A stretch of DNA of 64,000 bases, taken from Ignavibacteriaceae bacterium. GTDB taxonomy: Bacteria > Bacteroidota > Ignavibacteria > Ignavibacteriales > Ignavibacteriaceae. Below are positions 37,183 through 46,350 of the stretch, piece after piece. The notes below the pieces were generated by a model. That model was given only the letters and a program-made list of their open reading frames with translations. It was not told where the DNA came from and made no database searches. The DNA lies in contig WBUK01000002.1 in assembly GCA_008933765.1 (NCBI GenBank), positions 1 through 64,000 of the forward strand. The letters are read 5' to 3'. Numbering within the stretch: the first letter of the stretch is position 1; every line of letters starts with the position of its first letter. A program made the translations under genes and the position numbers.

Positions 37183-39693
37183 ATGACAAAATTCCTGATT
37201 CCGGGATTAAAATTCACTTTAATTTCTTTTCTTTTTATTCTGTTTAATCGGTCTTTATTTGCTCAAACAGATTCCAACTATTACAGAGTATATTCAGTTA
37301 CGGTTGAGGGAAATGTAACCGTTGACCAAAATTCAATTATCGAGACTTCCGGGCTTCGAAAAATCATTGATTCAGGTTTAGAGATACAAATACCAAGTGA
37401 TGCAACTATCAACGCTGTAAAAAACCTTTGGGAGCGGCAAATCTTCTCCGATGTTCAGCTGATCGTTGATAAATATTATGATAATGGTGTATATCTTATT
37501 ATTAAAGTTGCCGAATATCCGAGATTTGAACAGGTGATAATCGAAGGGAATGACGCACTCAGTAAATCTGACATTGAAGAAATGGTGCCGCTGATTAGGG
37601 GGCAGGTGCTGAAACCACAGGAATTAACCAGAATCAAAAATAAAATTTCCGAAGCTTATGTGAAGGATGGGTATTTTAACACGAAGATCGAGTATTTATA
37701 CTATGATTTTCTTTCTGCAGACTCCCTGCCCGGGAAATTGGAAGTCACCTGGAGAAATCAAAAAAATTATACCGATGAAATTAAAACCGTATATGAAGAC
37801 CTTAGCGGGCTGAATAAAAATATCATCGATAAAATAAAGTTCAGAAAAATTGTAAAGTTCAAAATTGAAGAAAACTCCCGTTTAAGCGTGAGGCAGATTC
37901 ATTTTCTCGGAAATAAGTTTTATACAGAAGATGAATTAAAAAGTGAACTTGACGAGCTTTCAGAGAAAAAATGGTGGAAATTCTGGAGTTCAGCTCGTTA
38001 TGAACCGGAAAAAATGAAAAAAGATAAAGAAAATCTTCTTACTTTTTTCCACAAAAATGGTTTTCGTGATGCCGAAATTCTTTCTGACTCACTTGCAGCC
38101 ACTGATGACAAAGGAATGGTCGATGTTTACTTCAATGTTTTGGAAGGCGAACAGTACAAAATAAGAAATATTGTCTGGGAAGGGAACACAGTCTATTCTT
38201 CTGAAGTATTAAACGATAGACTTGGTTTTAAAAAGGGTGATATATACGACCTCGTTACTTTCAATCAAAACTTGAAAGGAAATGAAAAACAAAACGATAT
38301 CGCCTCGCTTTATTTAGATAATGGATATTTAACTTTTTCGATAAATGCAGTTGAGAAAAAAGTAGCAAAAGATTCACTCGATATTATTATCACTGCAAAT
38401 GAGAATAATCAATTCAGAATTGGGCAGGTTTCCATTCGCGGTAACGATAAAACGAAAGAAAAAGTTATCCGGCGCGAACTTTACACAGTTCCGAACGATT
38501 ATTTTAACAAAGCGGCAATGATCAGAAGCCTGCAACAGTTGGCTAACCTTCAATATTTTAATGTTGAAAAACTTTATCAGGGTGGGGTTGACTACAATTT
38601 AGAGAACGACAGTACTGTGAATGTTGCGTTTATCGTTGAAGAGAAATCGAGTGATTACCTGAACGCATCAATTGGCTATAGCGGATCGTACGGTTTTTCG
38701 GGTGCTTTGGGAATTACGCTTAACAACTTTTCAATTGCTGAGCCGTTTCAATTAGGCGGCGGTCAGATTTTAAGTTTCAACTGGCAGTTCGGTGTAAGTA
38801 ACCTTTACAGAACTTTTTCTTTCGGCTTCACCGAACCCTGGTTTCTGAACACACCGACGATGATTGGTTTCGAAGTGTTTTCGACCAGACAAAGCTATAT
38901 TTACGATCTGTTCCAGGCGGGCGGTTCTGTTAAAATGGGGCGCAGATTGAAATGGCCCGATGATTATTTTTATGTTCAGGGGTTTTTCAGATATCAGAAC
39001 AACAATGTTCTTAACGGTGGCGGTTATTATGCCGAAGGTGAATCCGAACAATACACTCTTGGCTTTATACTCAGCAGAAAAGATGTGGATAACCCGATTT
39101 TCCCGTCGCGCGGGTCGTCGTTGTTGCTTTCGTCTGAAATTTCGGGAGGACCATTTCTTCCCGGTACGGTTGATTATGTTAAGCTTACTTTCACCACCGA
39201 GTGGTATCAGCGGCTTTTTAACTCAACCCGGTTTGCACTCTATTTAAGCAGTGATATGGGATGGATTGAAGAGCTGAAAGCCAACACCAAGATACAGCCG
39301 TTCGAACTGTTTTACATGGGTGGTGCCGGGCTGGTGATTGCCACCACTTCGTTACGCGGCTACGACGACAGAACTGTTGGTCCCCGTCAACCGAACGGCG
39401 ATGTTATTGGTGGAAAGCTTTACTTCAAATATGTGGCTGAGTTAAGGTTCGCCGTATCTCTTGACCCGATGCCGCTTTACCTTCTGGCTTTTGCCGAGGC
39501 GGGTAATGTCTTTGAAAATTTGACAGTTGCAGACCCATTTCTTCTCAGAAGAAGTGCCGGTGTTGGTGCAAGAATCTTGATCAACCCGGTGGGGCTGCTT
39601 GGTTTTGATGTGGGTTACGGGTTTGACCGCAAAGCGGTTGACGGGACTGACCCTAAATGGCAGTTTCATTTCCAGTTTGGAAAAGGTTTTTAG
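37183..39693 (+). CDS. bamA: Outer-membrane assembly factor BamA
   Basis: BamA inserts beta-barrel proteins into the outer membrane. I chose ATG 37183, which gives a clear signal peptide ending SLFAQ; an in-frame GTG at 37150 lies inside uppS. The ~836-residue product has several POTRA domains (YSVTVEGNVTVDQNSI, RFEQVIIEGNDALSKSDIEE, QIHFLGNKFYTEDEL, IRNIVWEGNTVYS). The surface-antigen barrel contains SSLLLSSEISGG, LRGYDDRTVGP (the conserved L6 'RGY') and a closing GVGARILINPVGLLGFDVGY. It is followed after 27 bases by two skp genes. Confidence 0.95.
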   Translation: MTKFLIPGLKFTLISFLFILFNRSLFAQTDSNYYRVYSVTVEGNVTVDQNSIIETSGLRKIIDSGLEIQIPSDATINAVKNLWERQIFSDVQLIVDKYYDNGVYLIIKVAEYPRFEQVIIEGNDALSKSDIEEMVPLIRGQVLKPQELTRIKNKISEAYVKDGYFNTKIEYLYYDFLSADSLPGKLEVTWRNQKNYTDEIKTVYEDLSGLNKNIIDKIKFRKIVKFKIEENSRLSVRQIHFLGNKFYTEDELKSELDELSEKKWWKFWSSARYEPEKMKKDKENLLTFFHKNGFRDAEILSDSLAATDDKGMVDVYFNVLEGEQYKIRNIVWEGNTVYSSEVLNDRLGFKKGDIYDLVTFNQNLKGNEKQNDIASLYLDNGYLTFSINAVEKKVAKDSLDIIITANENNQFRIGQVSIRGNDKTKEKVIRRELYTVPNDYFNKAAMIRSLQQLANLQYFNVEKLYQGGVDYNLENDSTVNVAFIVEEKSSDYLNASIGYSGSYGFSGALGITLNNFSIAEPFQLGGGQILSFNWQFGVSNLYRTFSFGFTEPWFLNTPTMIGFEVFSTRQSYIYDLFQAGGSVKMGRRLKWPDDYFYVQGFFRYQNNNVLNGGGYYAEGESEQYTLGFILSRKDVDNPIFPSRGSSLLLSSEISGGPFLPGTVDYVKLTFTTEWYQRLFNSTRFALYLSSDMGWIEELKANTKIQPFELFYMGGAGLVIATTSLRGYDDRTVGPRQPNGDVIGGKLYFKYVAELRFAVSLDPMPLYLLAFAEAGNVFENLTVADPFLLRRSAGVGARILINPVGLLGFDVGYGFDRKAVDGTDPKWQFHFQFGKGF

Positions 39694-39720
39694 TTAATTA
39701 ATTCATAAGAGGAAACAGTA

Positions 39721-40245
39721 GTGAAAAGAGTAATAATTCTCTCGCTTTTCTTAATTCTTGGCGTATCAATTAATGCGCAAAACAATAACATTAAAGTTGC
39801 CGTTGTGGATGCTGATCTTATTCTGCAACAATTGCCCGAAGCTATTAAGGCGAATAGCGACCTTAAATCTTTGGAGAACAAATATAAAAGTGAGTTAGAT
39901 TCGCTAACCCAGGTGTTTGCTAAAGAAGTTGATAATTTCCAAAAAGAGTTTCAGAACAAACCAAACGATCCGAAAGTGAAAGAAAAACAAGCGCAACTTG
40001 CGGCGAAACAGAAAAGTTTGGAAGACCTGCAGGCTAAAAGAAGAGAAGATTTGATGAACAAACAGGATGAACTCTACAAGCCTATCTACGAAAAACTGTA
40101 CGACAGCATTGAAGCTTTGGCAAAAGAAGAGGGAATTAGTTATGTCCTCAACAAAAAGAGCCACCAGGATCCCTTTGTTTTGTTTGCTGATGTTCAATTT
40201 GACTATACTTACAAAGTATTGGACCGAATCAGAAAAGGCAACTAA
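39721..40245 (+). CDS. OmpH/Skp periplasmic chaperone, first copy
   Basis: Skp-type chaperones hold unfolded outer-membrane proteins in the periplasm for BamA. The 174-residue product starts at GTG 39721 behind an AAGAGGAAA site. The signal peptide ends INAQ (residue 20). The mature start KVAVVDADLILQQLPEA is the OmpH N-terminal strand, followed by long charged helices (EVDNFQKEFQNKPNDPKVKE) that form the tentacles, and the closing ISYVLNKKS...VLFAD block. A second copy follows after 26 bases. Confidence 0.9.
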   Translation: MKRVIILSLFLILGVSINAQNNNIKVAVVDADLILQQLPEAIKANSDLKSLENKYKSELDSLTQVFAKEVDNFQKEFQNKPNDPKVKEKQAQLAAKQKSLEDLQAKRREDLMNKQDELYKPIYEKLYDSIEALAKEEGISYVLNKKSHQDPFVLFADVQFDYTYKVLDRIRKGN

Positions 40246-40271
40246 TTTTTCTTTTATAAACTGTAAAGAAA

Positions 40272-40778
40272 ATGAAAATCAAATTCTTTATCTTCATTAT
40301 CCTGTTCTCTGCTACGGGGTTGTTTGCGCAACTAAAGGTTGGTTATATCGATTCCGATGCGATAATTAAAAATATTCCCGATGGTGAAGACGCAAAAAGG
40401 CAGTTAGATGCTCTTATTGCTGATTGGCAGGGGGATATTTCGCGAATGGAAAGTGAGATTAAATCGAAAAAAGATGATCTTGAGAGGCGAAAATTAATTT
40501 TGACCGATCAGATGAAGTTTGATCTTGAGGAAGAGATTAAACAGCTGGAGCGTGATCTGCAGGCTTATCGCGACCGCAAATTTGGAGTAGGCGGTGAACT
40601 CTTTGTTAAACAGGAGGAAATTATGAAACCTGTTCAAAACAAAGTTTTTAATGCAATTCAACAGGTTGCGAAAGATGAAGACCTTGATTTTGTTTTCGAC
40701 AGAAGCAGCGCTTTGATGATTGTATTCGCTAAAGACCAATACGATATTACCGCAAAAGTATTGGAAAAGTTGAAATAA
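40272..40778 (+). CDS. OmpH/Skp periplasmic chaperone, second copy
   Basis: A 168-residue relative of the preceding gene, with a signal peptide ending GLFAQ and the start [20 protein letters not shown]. Helical arms ([20 protein letters not shown]) and the final [20 protein letters not shown] block match the OmpH family. The two copies are diverged, so the duplication is old. It ends two bases before lpxD. Confidence 0.9.
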   Translation: MKIKFFIFIILFSATGLFAQLKVGYIDSDAIIKNIPDGEDAKRQLDALIADWQGDISRMESEIKSKKDDLERRKLILTDQMKFDLEEEIKQLERDLQAYRDRKFGVGGELFVKQEEIMKPVQNKVFNAIQQVAKDEDLDFVFDRSSALMIVFAKDQYDITAKVLEKLK

Positions 40779-40780
40779 CA

Positions 40781-41830
40781 ATGGTTTCTTTAAGTGAAAT
40801 TGCTGATTTTACGCGTGCCCGGGTAACCGGGCACAGCGATTTTATGATAGAAGCACTTTCTAATATTGTATCTGCGGCTCCCGGAAGTCTTACTTTTCTT
40901 GGTTCAACTGCCTACGAAAAATTCCTTCTTACCACGAAAGCCTCGGCAATTTTTGTCAGGGAAGGTTTTGAAAAATCCCGGGATGACATCGTTTATCTTG
41001 AGGTTGAAAACCCATACCGCGAGTTTATTTCAGTACTTATGAAGTATTTTAGTTATCAGGCTGAATTGTCGGGAATTGATCCCACCGCTTCGGTTGACCC
41101 ATCCGTTGAATTAAGTGAAGGCGTAGCGCTCGGAAAAAATGTGGTAATCGGAAAGAACTGCAAGATAGGTAAAGGAGTTAAAATTTTCCATAATTGCGTT
41201 ATTCTTGAAGAGTGTTCGATTGGTGAGGGTAGCCTGCTCTATCCTAATGTAACAATTCGTGAAAAGTGCATAATTGGTTCGGGTGTTATAATTCACAACG
41301 GTGTTTCAATCGGTGCCGATGGGTTTGGCTATGTTAAAGACGCCGAAGGCAATTATGTAAAAATACCACAGATTGGGAATGTGGTTATTGGAAATAATGT
41401 AGAAATTGGTGCGAACACAACAATCGACCGTGCCGCTCTTGGAAGCACAGTGATTAAAGACGGCACGAAGATAGACAATTTGGTTCAGATAGCCCACAAT
41501 GTGGAAATAGGCGAAACAACGGCTATTTCTGCACAAACCGGAGTTTCAGGCAGCACAAAAATTGGCAATAATGTTATTGTTGCCGGTCAGGTTGGCTTTG
41601 TAGATCACATAGTGATTGGTGACAATATAATAATTGGCGCACAAGCCGGTGTTTCCCGTAGTTTATTGAAACAGGGGATTTATGCCGGGTCACCGGTTAA
41701 AGAACTAAATTTGTATAAAAAAACTGAAGTGTATATTAGAAATCTTGCAAATTTAACAGAACAGGTAAAACAACTTCAGGCTGAGGTTGAATCTCTTAAA
41801 AACTCCACCAAAATCTCAAACAAAAAGTGA
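40781..41830 (+). CDS. lpxD: UDP-3-O-acylglucosamine N-acyltransferase LpxD
   Basis: LpxD adds the amide-linked acyl chain in lipid A synthesis. The 349-residue product has an N-terminal uridine-binding domain ([15 protein letters not shown]) and a long left-handed helix of hexapeptide repeats. Conserved blocks are [30 protein letters not shown] and [11 protein letters not shown], the last with the catalytic histidine. A short coiled coil ([15 protein letters not shown]) ends the protein. The last six codons and the stop lie in the first unit of a 39-bp tandem repeat. Confidence 0.95.
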   Translation: MVSLSEIADFTRARVTGHSDFMIEALSNIVSAAPGSLTFLGSTAYEKFLLTTKASAIFVREGFEKSRDDIVYLEVENPYREFISVLMKYFSYQAELSGIDPTASVDPSVELSEGVALGKNVVIGKNCKIGKGVKIFHNCVILEECSIGEGSLLYPNVTIREKCIIGSGVIIHNGVSIGADGFGYVKDAEGNYVKIPQIGNVVIGNNVEIGANTTIDRAALGSTVIKDGTKIDNLVQIAHNVEIGETTAISAQTGVSGSTKIGNNVIVAGQVGFVDHIVIGDNIIIGAQAGVSRSLLKQGIYAGSPVKELNLYKKTEVYIRNLANLTEQVKQLQAEVESLKNSTKISNKK

Positions 41831-41926
41831 GTTTACAAAAGCCTCACCAAAACTTTCATCAAAGAGTGGTTTTACAAAAGCCGCTCTAAAATCTCAAGCA
41901 AAAAGTGAATTTACAAAAGCCTTACT
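41810..41926. repeat. 39-bp tandem repeat, three units, spanning lpxD and truA 3' ends
   Basis: Units lie at 41810-41848, 41849-41887 and 41888-41926, each of the form AAAATCTCAARCAAAAAGTG plus TTTACAAAAGCC and a variable end. Unit 1 supplies the lpxD stop; unit 3 supplies the truA stop on the other strand. Confidence 0.9.
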
Positions 41927-42696
41927 AAAGGTTTAAGCTCCGGTAATAATTCTTTGTCATCATAATGAACGAATTCCAAAAACAAACCGCTTGGCGGGGC
42001 AGTATGCTCAGCCGGATAATTACTCACTTCCGTTAAAAGTTGCTTAAAATCTTCCGGAGAAATATTTCCTCTGCCAACTTCAACCAAAACGCCAACAACT
42101 CTTCTTACCATTTTCCAAAGAAAGTGCGAAGCTGATATTCTGAAAAGAATTAAATCGCCACACATGGCGATTTCAGCGGAATGAATCAGCACTTTGGTCG
42201 ATTTTGCCTCTCCTCCCGATCTTAAATCACTGAATGAACTAAAATCATGTAAGCCGGTCAATTTATTTGCTGCTTCTTTCATCGCAGAAATGTCAAGTTT
42301 ATCTTTAATCCACCAGACAAAATTTTTGTTGAATGCTGTTCGCCGGGTAGAAATGTGGTAAAGATAGGTGCGTCGCTTGGCGTTATGTCTTGCATGGAAT
42401 CTATCAGAGGCTTTTTCAATCTTCAGGATGTTGATATCGTATGGGAGCAGGTCATTAATTTTTAATGCCAACACTTCCGGTGGGATGTTCCCCGGTGCAA
42501 CCAAAGACGCAATCTGACGGTATGCATGAACCCCTGCATCCGTTCTTCCGGCACCCTGAAGAGTAATATTTTCATCATTATATATCTTACGGATTGCGTT
42601 CAGAAGAGTTCCCTGCACTGTTTTTGCGTTGTGCTGAGCCTGCCAGCCACTGAACCGGGTGCCCTCATATTCTATTTCTAATTTGTATGTCGGCAT
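41911..42696 (-). CDS. truA: tRNA pseudouridine synthase A
   Basis: TruA isomerises uridines 38-40 in the tRNA anticodon stem. The 261-residue product has the catalytic aspartate D53 in GAGRTDAGVHA. Other family motifs are RFHARHNAKRRTYLYHI and ISASHFLWKMVRRVVGVLVE. The 3' end lies in the third unit of a 39-bp repeat shared with lpxD. queD abuts directly upstream with no spacer, so truA is the last gene of a queE-queD-truA run. Confidence 0.96.
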   Translation of the reverse strand: MPTYKLEIEYEGTRFSGWQAQHNAKTVQGTLLNAIRKIYNDENITLQGAGRTDAGVHAYRQIASLVAPGNIPPEVLALKINDLLPYDINILKIEKASDRFHARHNAKRRTYLYHISTRRTAFNKNFVWWIKDKLDISAMKEAANKLTGLHDFSSFSDLRSGGEAKSTKVLIHSAEIAMCGDLILFRISASHFLWKMVRRVVGVLVEVGRGNISPEDFKQLLTEVSNYPAEHTAPPSGLFLEFVHYDDKELLPELKPLVRLL

Positions 42697-43116
42697 CTAT
42701 TTTTTGATTATCCGGGTATCGCGTGCGTAGGCATCTTGAGTCTCGTAAATCGTTGCGGTAACGGCTTTTACATTCTCCGGTAAAATGTTAGCGGCAATTC
42801 GATCCAGGATATAAGTCGCAATATTTTCAACGGATGAATGGAAATCGACAAGCACTTTTTTTGTAGGAAAATTCTCCAAAAGCTTGCCTAAATCAGGGTC
42901 CAGGGAGGAAACCATAAAAGAATGATCCAATTCTTCGATTATTGGGTGCACAATTCTTTTAAGGTCATAAAAATCGATAACCATACCGTTTTCGTCAAGA
43001 TCACCCTCCACTTCCAGAAAGAGGCGGTAAGAGTGCCCGTGTAAATTCACACATTTTCCCCGGTGAAAGGGGAGCCGATGCCCCATTTCCCAGTGAAAAC
43101 TTTTTGATACTTTCAT
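42697..43116 (-). CDS. queD: 6-carboxy-5,6,7,8-tetrahydropterin synthase
   Basis: QueD makes 6-carboxytetrahydropterin, the second step to the tRNA base queuosine. The 139-residue product has the zinc histidines H13, H26 and H28 (in MGHRLPFH and NLHGHSY) and the catalytic C22. The metal/substrate block GMVIDFYDLKRIVHPIIEELDH follows in two parts. queE starts the same run six bases upstream, and truA begins immediately after its stop, a natural grouping of tRNA modification genes. Confidence 0.95.
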   Translation of the reverse strand: MKVSKSFHWEMGHRLPFHRGKCVNLHGHSYRLFLEVEGDLDENGMVIDFYDLKRIVHPIIEELDHSFMVSSLDPDLGKLLENFPTKKVLVDFHSSVENIATYILDRIAANILPENVKAVTATIYETQDAYARDTRIIKK

Positions 43117-43122
43117 AAGATG

Positions 43123-43761
43123 TTATACTCCTTTTTGCTTTGGATCCCAAATGAACTTGTGCATTTGAAGCTGATACCGAACCTTAAGGCAATCCTCCAA
43201 AATCCAGTTTACAAGTTCGATCGGTTGAAGTGTCTCAAATACGACTGAGAACAAAATTTCACATTTACCGATCAGATCATATTTATTAATAATTTCTTTA
43301 GCCCATTCGTAATCGTTGCGATCACCGATAACAAACTTCAATTCGTCTGTTGGTTTTAGGAATTGCAGGTTTTCGTAACGGTTTTTCTTAGTCATTTTGC
43401 TTGCGGGGCATTTCAAATCCATTATTATGAAAACCCGCTTATCAATGTTTTCTATCGGAAGGCTGCCGCTTGTTTCGATCAGCACTTTGTACCCCATTTC
43501 GCACAAAAGAGTCATCAGAGGCAACACTTCCTTTTGAACCAATGGCTCACCGCCCGTAATTTCCACCATGTTGCAGTTATACTTTTTAATTTCTGCAAGA
43601 ATTTCTTCGGTGGTCATATCTTTGCCGTCGTAAAATGCGTATTCGGTGTCGCACCATGCGCAACGCAAATTGCAATATGTCAGGCGGACAAAAATGCAGG
43701 GCAACCCCGAGTGGGTGCTTTCGCCTTGAATGGAAAAATATATTTCGTTAATCTTCAGCAT
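43123..43761 (-). CDS. queE: 7-carboxy-7-deazaguanine synthase (radical SAM)
   Basis: QueE rearranges carboxytetrahydropterin to 7-carboxy-7-deazaguanine for queuosine. The 212-residue product has the radical-SAM cluster cysteines C30-x3-C34-x2-C37 in TYCNLRCAWCD, after the typical FSIQGESTHSGLPCIFVRL. The GGEP-like motif ITGGEPLVQ follows. It is the first gene of queE-queD-truA. queC and queF are not in the window. Confidence 0.95.
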   Translation of the reverse strand: MLKINEIYFSIQGESTHSGLPCIFVRLTYCNLRCAWCDTEYAFYDGKDMTTEEILAEIKKYNCNMVEITGGEPLVQKEVLPLMTLLCEMGYKVLIETSGSLPIENIDKRVFIIMDLKCPASKMTKKNRYENLQFLKPTDELKFVIGDRNDYEWAKEIINKYDLIGKCEILFSVVFETLQPIELVNWILEDCLKVRYQLQMHKFIWDPKQKGV

Positions 43762-43816
43762 AATGTCTTTGCTTTGTTCAATCTTCTCTGAAACTTAGTC
43801 ATTTTTTCAATTCTCC

Positions 43817-43958
43817 TTCATAGTTTTGGTTGATATTGGTTTTTTAGTCTTTAAAACTTCCTCTTAACTTTGCTGATTTATTTTTTCTTCATTAGTTTGG
43901 TTCGCATTTTCTTTTTAATCTTCAAAAGTTCAGTTTAACTTTGCTTTTTCAATTTGTC
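43817..43958. repeat. 71-bp imperfect tandem duplication downstream of the esterase gene
   Basis: Copies start at 43817 (TTCATAGTTTTGGTTGATAT) and 43888 (TTCATTAGTTTGGTTCGCAT). Both share TTAACTTTGCT near the end. The second copy runs into the last codons of the esterase gene (stop at 43949). Confidence 0.65.
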
Positions 43959-45091
43959 TTAAACAATTTCATCAAAAAATCGGGAATCCATTTAGCCCAT
44001 GCAGATTCGTTATGTTCAGCTTCGGGATCAATTACGAAATAAAAGTCTATATTTTCTTCATAGCCCATGCTTTCAAGAGTGGTTTTCATCTCATCAACCC
44101 CGGGTTGTAACCTTGCCTCCAACGACTTACCACCATTATAGAGGTATAATTTAAACGGTTTTTGCGGTTTTTGAGTTGCTTTCACCACGGAAACATAGTC
44201 GTATTTTTCAATTTTCAGCGCAGGTGAAAAGCAGCCTGCTTCTGAAAATGTATCATTATACTCCCAAAGCAGCATAAAAGAAATTAAGCCACCCATTGAT
44301 GAGCCGGCTGTCCAAGTGTTTTCTCGCCCGGATTTTGTTCGGTAAAGCGAATCGATTTTTGGTTTTAAGTAGTGCACTAAAAAACTCATGTATTCTTCGC
44401 CTAATTTTGTGTTTGAATACTCTCTGTTTCTGTTAACACTGTTATAAACTCCGACGACAATCATTTTTTGAACGGCGCCCGATTTCGAAAGTGAATCAAG
44501 CGCTTCATCTATTTGCCAATCGACGCCAAAGCCACAAGTTGCCGGATCGGCGATATTTTGCCCATCGTGCATATACAGAACGGGGTATCTTTCCGATGAA
44601 GTGTAGTAATCATCAGGCAGAAGGATAATAATATCCCTTGGCAGTATGTTTCCGGCACCGACATTTCTTAGATATTCTGCTTTGCCGGTTAGCCCGCCCT
44701 GAAATTTTGGTTTTTCGTTCGCACCCCAACAGCAGATATTGAATTGTAGAAGTGTATCTTTGGTTACTTTGACGAAATAATTTTCCGGAATTGTGCCGTT
44801 ATCGTCAACTGCCTCAAGCGCCCATGAGCCTTTTGTGAACTTAAACTCAAGCGGTTCTTTCCGGTCTGCTGTGAAGAAAAAACTCCAGGTTCCCGGTTGC
44901 GTTTCAGTCATTTTAATTTTACCCGGGTTCCAGTTGCCGAGTTGAGGCAGGCTGCCTGTAATATAAACCGCCTCGTCGTTCAACACATTCTTGGCATTTA
45001 CTTTAATTTCAACCTTAACCGGTTGTGTCTGTGAGTATCCTGTAAAAAGAAAAAATTGGAAAAGCAGAAATAATTTTGAAGTAAATCTCAT
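43949..45091 (-). CDS. Secreted esterase (esterase-D/enterochelin-esterase-like) with N-terminal starch-binding-like domain
   Basis: An exported alpha/beta-hydrolase of about 380 residues. I chose the ATG at 45091 (MRFTSKLFLLFQFFLFTGYS), which overlaps the upstream stop as ATGA; a GTG at 45106 is the alternative. After the signal peptide, a CBM20/E-set-like domain (VYITGSLPQLGNWN, residues ~40-100) precedes a PF00756-type esterase domain. This has YPVLYMHDGQN and nucleophile S265 in TAGSSMGG; the catalytic histidine is probably in PEAEHNESAW. Substrates could be polysaccharide esters or siderophores. It is co-transcribed with the lipoprotein gene upstream. Confidence 0.8.
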   Translation of the reverse strand: MRFTSKLFLLFQFFLFTGYSQTQPVKVEIKVNAKNVLNDEAVYITGSLPQLGNWNPGKIKMTETQPGTWSFFFTADRKEPLEFKFTKGSWALEAVDDNGTIPENYFVKVTKDTLLQFNICCWGANEKPKFQGGLTGKAEYLRNVGAGNILPRDIIILLPDDYYTSSERYPVLYMHDGQNIADPATCGFGVDWQIDEALDSLSKSGAVQKMIVVGVYNSVNRNREYSNTKLGEEYMSFLVHYLKPKIDSLYRTKSGRENTWTAGSSMGGLISFMLLWEYNDTFSEAGCFSPALKIEKYDYVSVVKATQKPQKPFKLYLYNGGKSLEARLQPGVDEMKTTLESMGYEENIDFYFVIDPEAEHNESAWAKWIPDFLMKLFKTN

Positions 45092-45750
45092 TTTAATTTT
45101 CTCCACTCAATAATGCGGGTTTTACCGGATTCAAATTCTATTTCGGTTGTTGTTCTATGCACTTTTAACTGACTTTTGTCTGTTATCTTGTCGTTTGCGG
45201 TATTTTTATCATTTCCTGATGCACTATTGTTTACAGTATTATTATCATTTTCGGGTTCAAAATTATTTTCAACCTTTTGATCGTTTCCGGGTTTTAGATT
45301 ATTTGCATGCTTATGATTGCTTTCAGGTTTGTCCTTTTTATCTTCGTTGACATTTTGACCTAAATTATCATTTAGTCCATTACCATCACTGCGGTCGTAG
45401 TTGTCGGTGGTTTTTCCAACATTTCTTAACGAAAAATGATCAGTCATTTTAATAATAGTCTCATTTCCGAGGTCAATATTCGCCTTAATCATATCTTTAA
45501 TTGTGGTGTTATAAGAAAATTTCAACTCAATTTGGTTAGAAAAGATCGTTATGGTGCTGTCAGTGGCTTTTAGTCGATCACCCGTTAAAATTATGGAAGT
45601 AGAATCAGGTTGTTCGGTTGAGAAAACAGGGGAATCTGAAGAATCGATTATCACACCATAATCAATATCCGGAAAAATGAGACGGGGTGATTCGCATGCT
45701 GCAAAAAATAGTATTACCGATAAGCAAAAAGTGGTCAAAAGAAATTTCAT
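45088..45750 (-). CDS. Asn/Asp-rich lipoprotein of unknown function
   Basis: A predicted lipoprotein of 220 residues. I chose the ATG at 45750 (MKFLLTTFCLSVILFFAACE), which gives a lipobox ending FAAC; the longer frame from TTG 45792 starts inside a tandem repeat. The first half has strand-like sequence (STIILTGDRLKATDSTITIF-type). The second half holds a low-complexity Asn/Asp/Lys stretch (DNNTVNNSASGNDKNTAND), probably grown by short repeat expansion. The stop overlaps the esterase start by four bases. No family recognised. Confidence 0.6.
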   Translation of the reverse strand: MKFLLTTFCLSVILFFAACESPRLIFPDIDYGVIIDSSDSPVFSTEQPDSTSIILTGDRLKATDSTITIFSNQIELKFSYNTTIKDMIKANIDLGNETIIKMTDHFSLRNVGKTTDNYDRSDGNGLNDNLGQNVNEDKKDKPESNHKHANNLKPGNDQKVENNFEPENDNNTVNNSASGNDKNTANDKITDKSQLKVHRTTTEIEFESGKTRIIEWRKLK

Positions 45751-45782
45751 ACTCAACCTGCAAATATAACCATCTTTGATAG

Positions 45783-46075
45783 CTTTGTGCAATAAGAATA
45801 AAAAAGAGTACTTTTCTTCCGTCAGTTCTAATGCATATTTCGTCAGGTGTTTTATGCAATAAGAATAAAAAAGAGTGCTTTTCTTCCGTCAGTTCTAATG
45901 CATATTTCGTCAGGTGCTTTACGCAATAAGAATAAAAATGAAAGCTTTTCTTCCGTCAGTTCTAATGCGTATTTCGTCAGGTGTTTTATGCAATAAGAGT
46001 AAAAATGGAAGCTTTTCTTCCGTCAGTTCTAATGCGTATTTCGTCAGGTGTTTTATGGAATAAGAATAAAAATGA
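45783..46075. repeat. 67-bp tandem repeat array, about four and a half units
   Basis: The landmark GCAATAAGAATAAAAA recurs with an exact 67-base period at about 45790, 45857, 45924, 45991 and 46058 (last copy GGAATAAG). Each full unit also holds CTTCCGTCAGTTCTAATGC and TTTCGTCAGGTG. Copies differ at a few bases. The array fills the space between the lipoprotein gene and tRNA-His. Confidence 0.92.
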
Positions 46076-46122
46076 ATGAGTAGTTGAAAGATTAAAAACT
46101 TTTAGAAATCAGCCAATTTTTG

Positions 46123-46130
46123 TATATTTG
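46123..46130 (+). promoter_or_regulatory. Bacteroidota -7 element of tRNA-His
   Basis: TATATTTG at 46123-46130 is an exact TAnnTTTG match, 15 bases before the tRNA 5' end. The -33 zone is T-rich (CTTTTAG near 46100). Confidence 0.6.
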
Positions 46131-46145
46131 CAGTCTAAATATTTT

Positions 46146-46219
46146 GCCGTCGTAGCTCAGTTGGTTAGAGCGTCTGACTGTGGCTCAGAAGGCCATAGGT
46201 TCGAATCCTATCGACGGTA
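46146..46219 (+). tRNA. tRNA-His (GTG), no encoded G-1, U72 and A73
   Basis: A full cloverleaf is readable: acceptor GCCGTCG with CGACGGT, D arm GCTC..GAGC, anticodon stem TCTGA/TCAGA around loop CTGTGGC (anticodon GTG, histidine), and T arm ATAGG-TTCGAAT-CCTAT. CCA is not encoded. The base before position 1 is T rather than G, the first pair is G1-U72, and the discriminator base is A73. Classical tRNA-His has G-1 paired to C73. The pattern seen here is that of Caulobacter and related alphaproteobacteria. Confidence 0.93.
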
Positions 46220-46227
46220 CTTTCAAT

Positions 46228-46268
46228 AAAAGCCCTGTCACTTTTTTCAGAAGTGCAGGGCTTTTTGG
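46228..46268 (+). terminator. Rho-independent terminator after tRNA-His
   Basis: AAAGCCCTG pairs with CAGGGCTTT, and the stem is extended by CACTT/AAGTG around a short loop. It is followed by T residues. It lies 9 bases after the tRNA. Confidence 0.85.
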
Positions 46269-46350
46269 GTTTGTGAAAATTGATTTGTCTTCTGATCACC
46301 GAAGGTATTTGATTAACTTCTTCTAAAACCTTTTTTTGTTATATTGACTG

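Noticed and set aside
45783-46075. 67-bp array considered as a CRISPR
   Set aside because: Direct tandem units with no distinct variable spacers and no cas genes.
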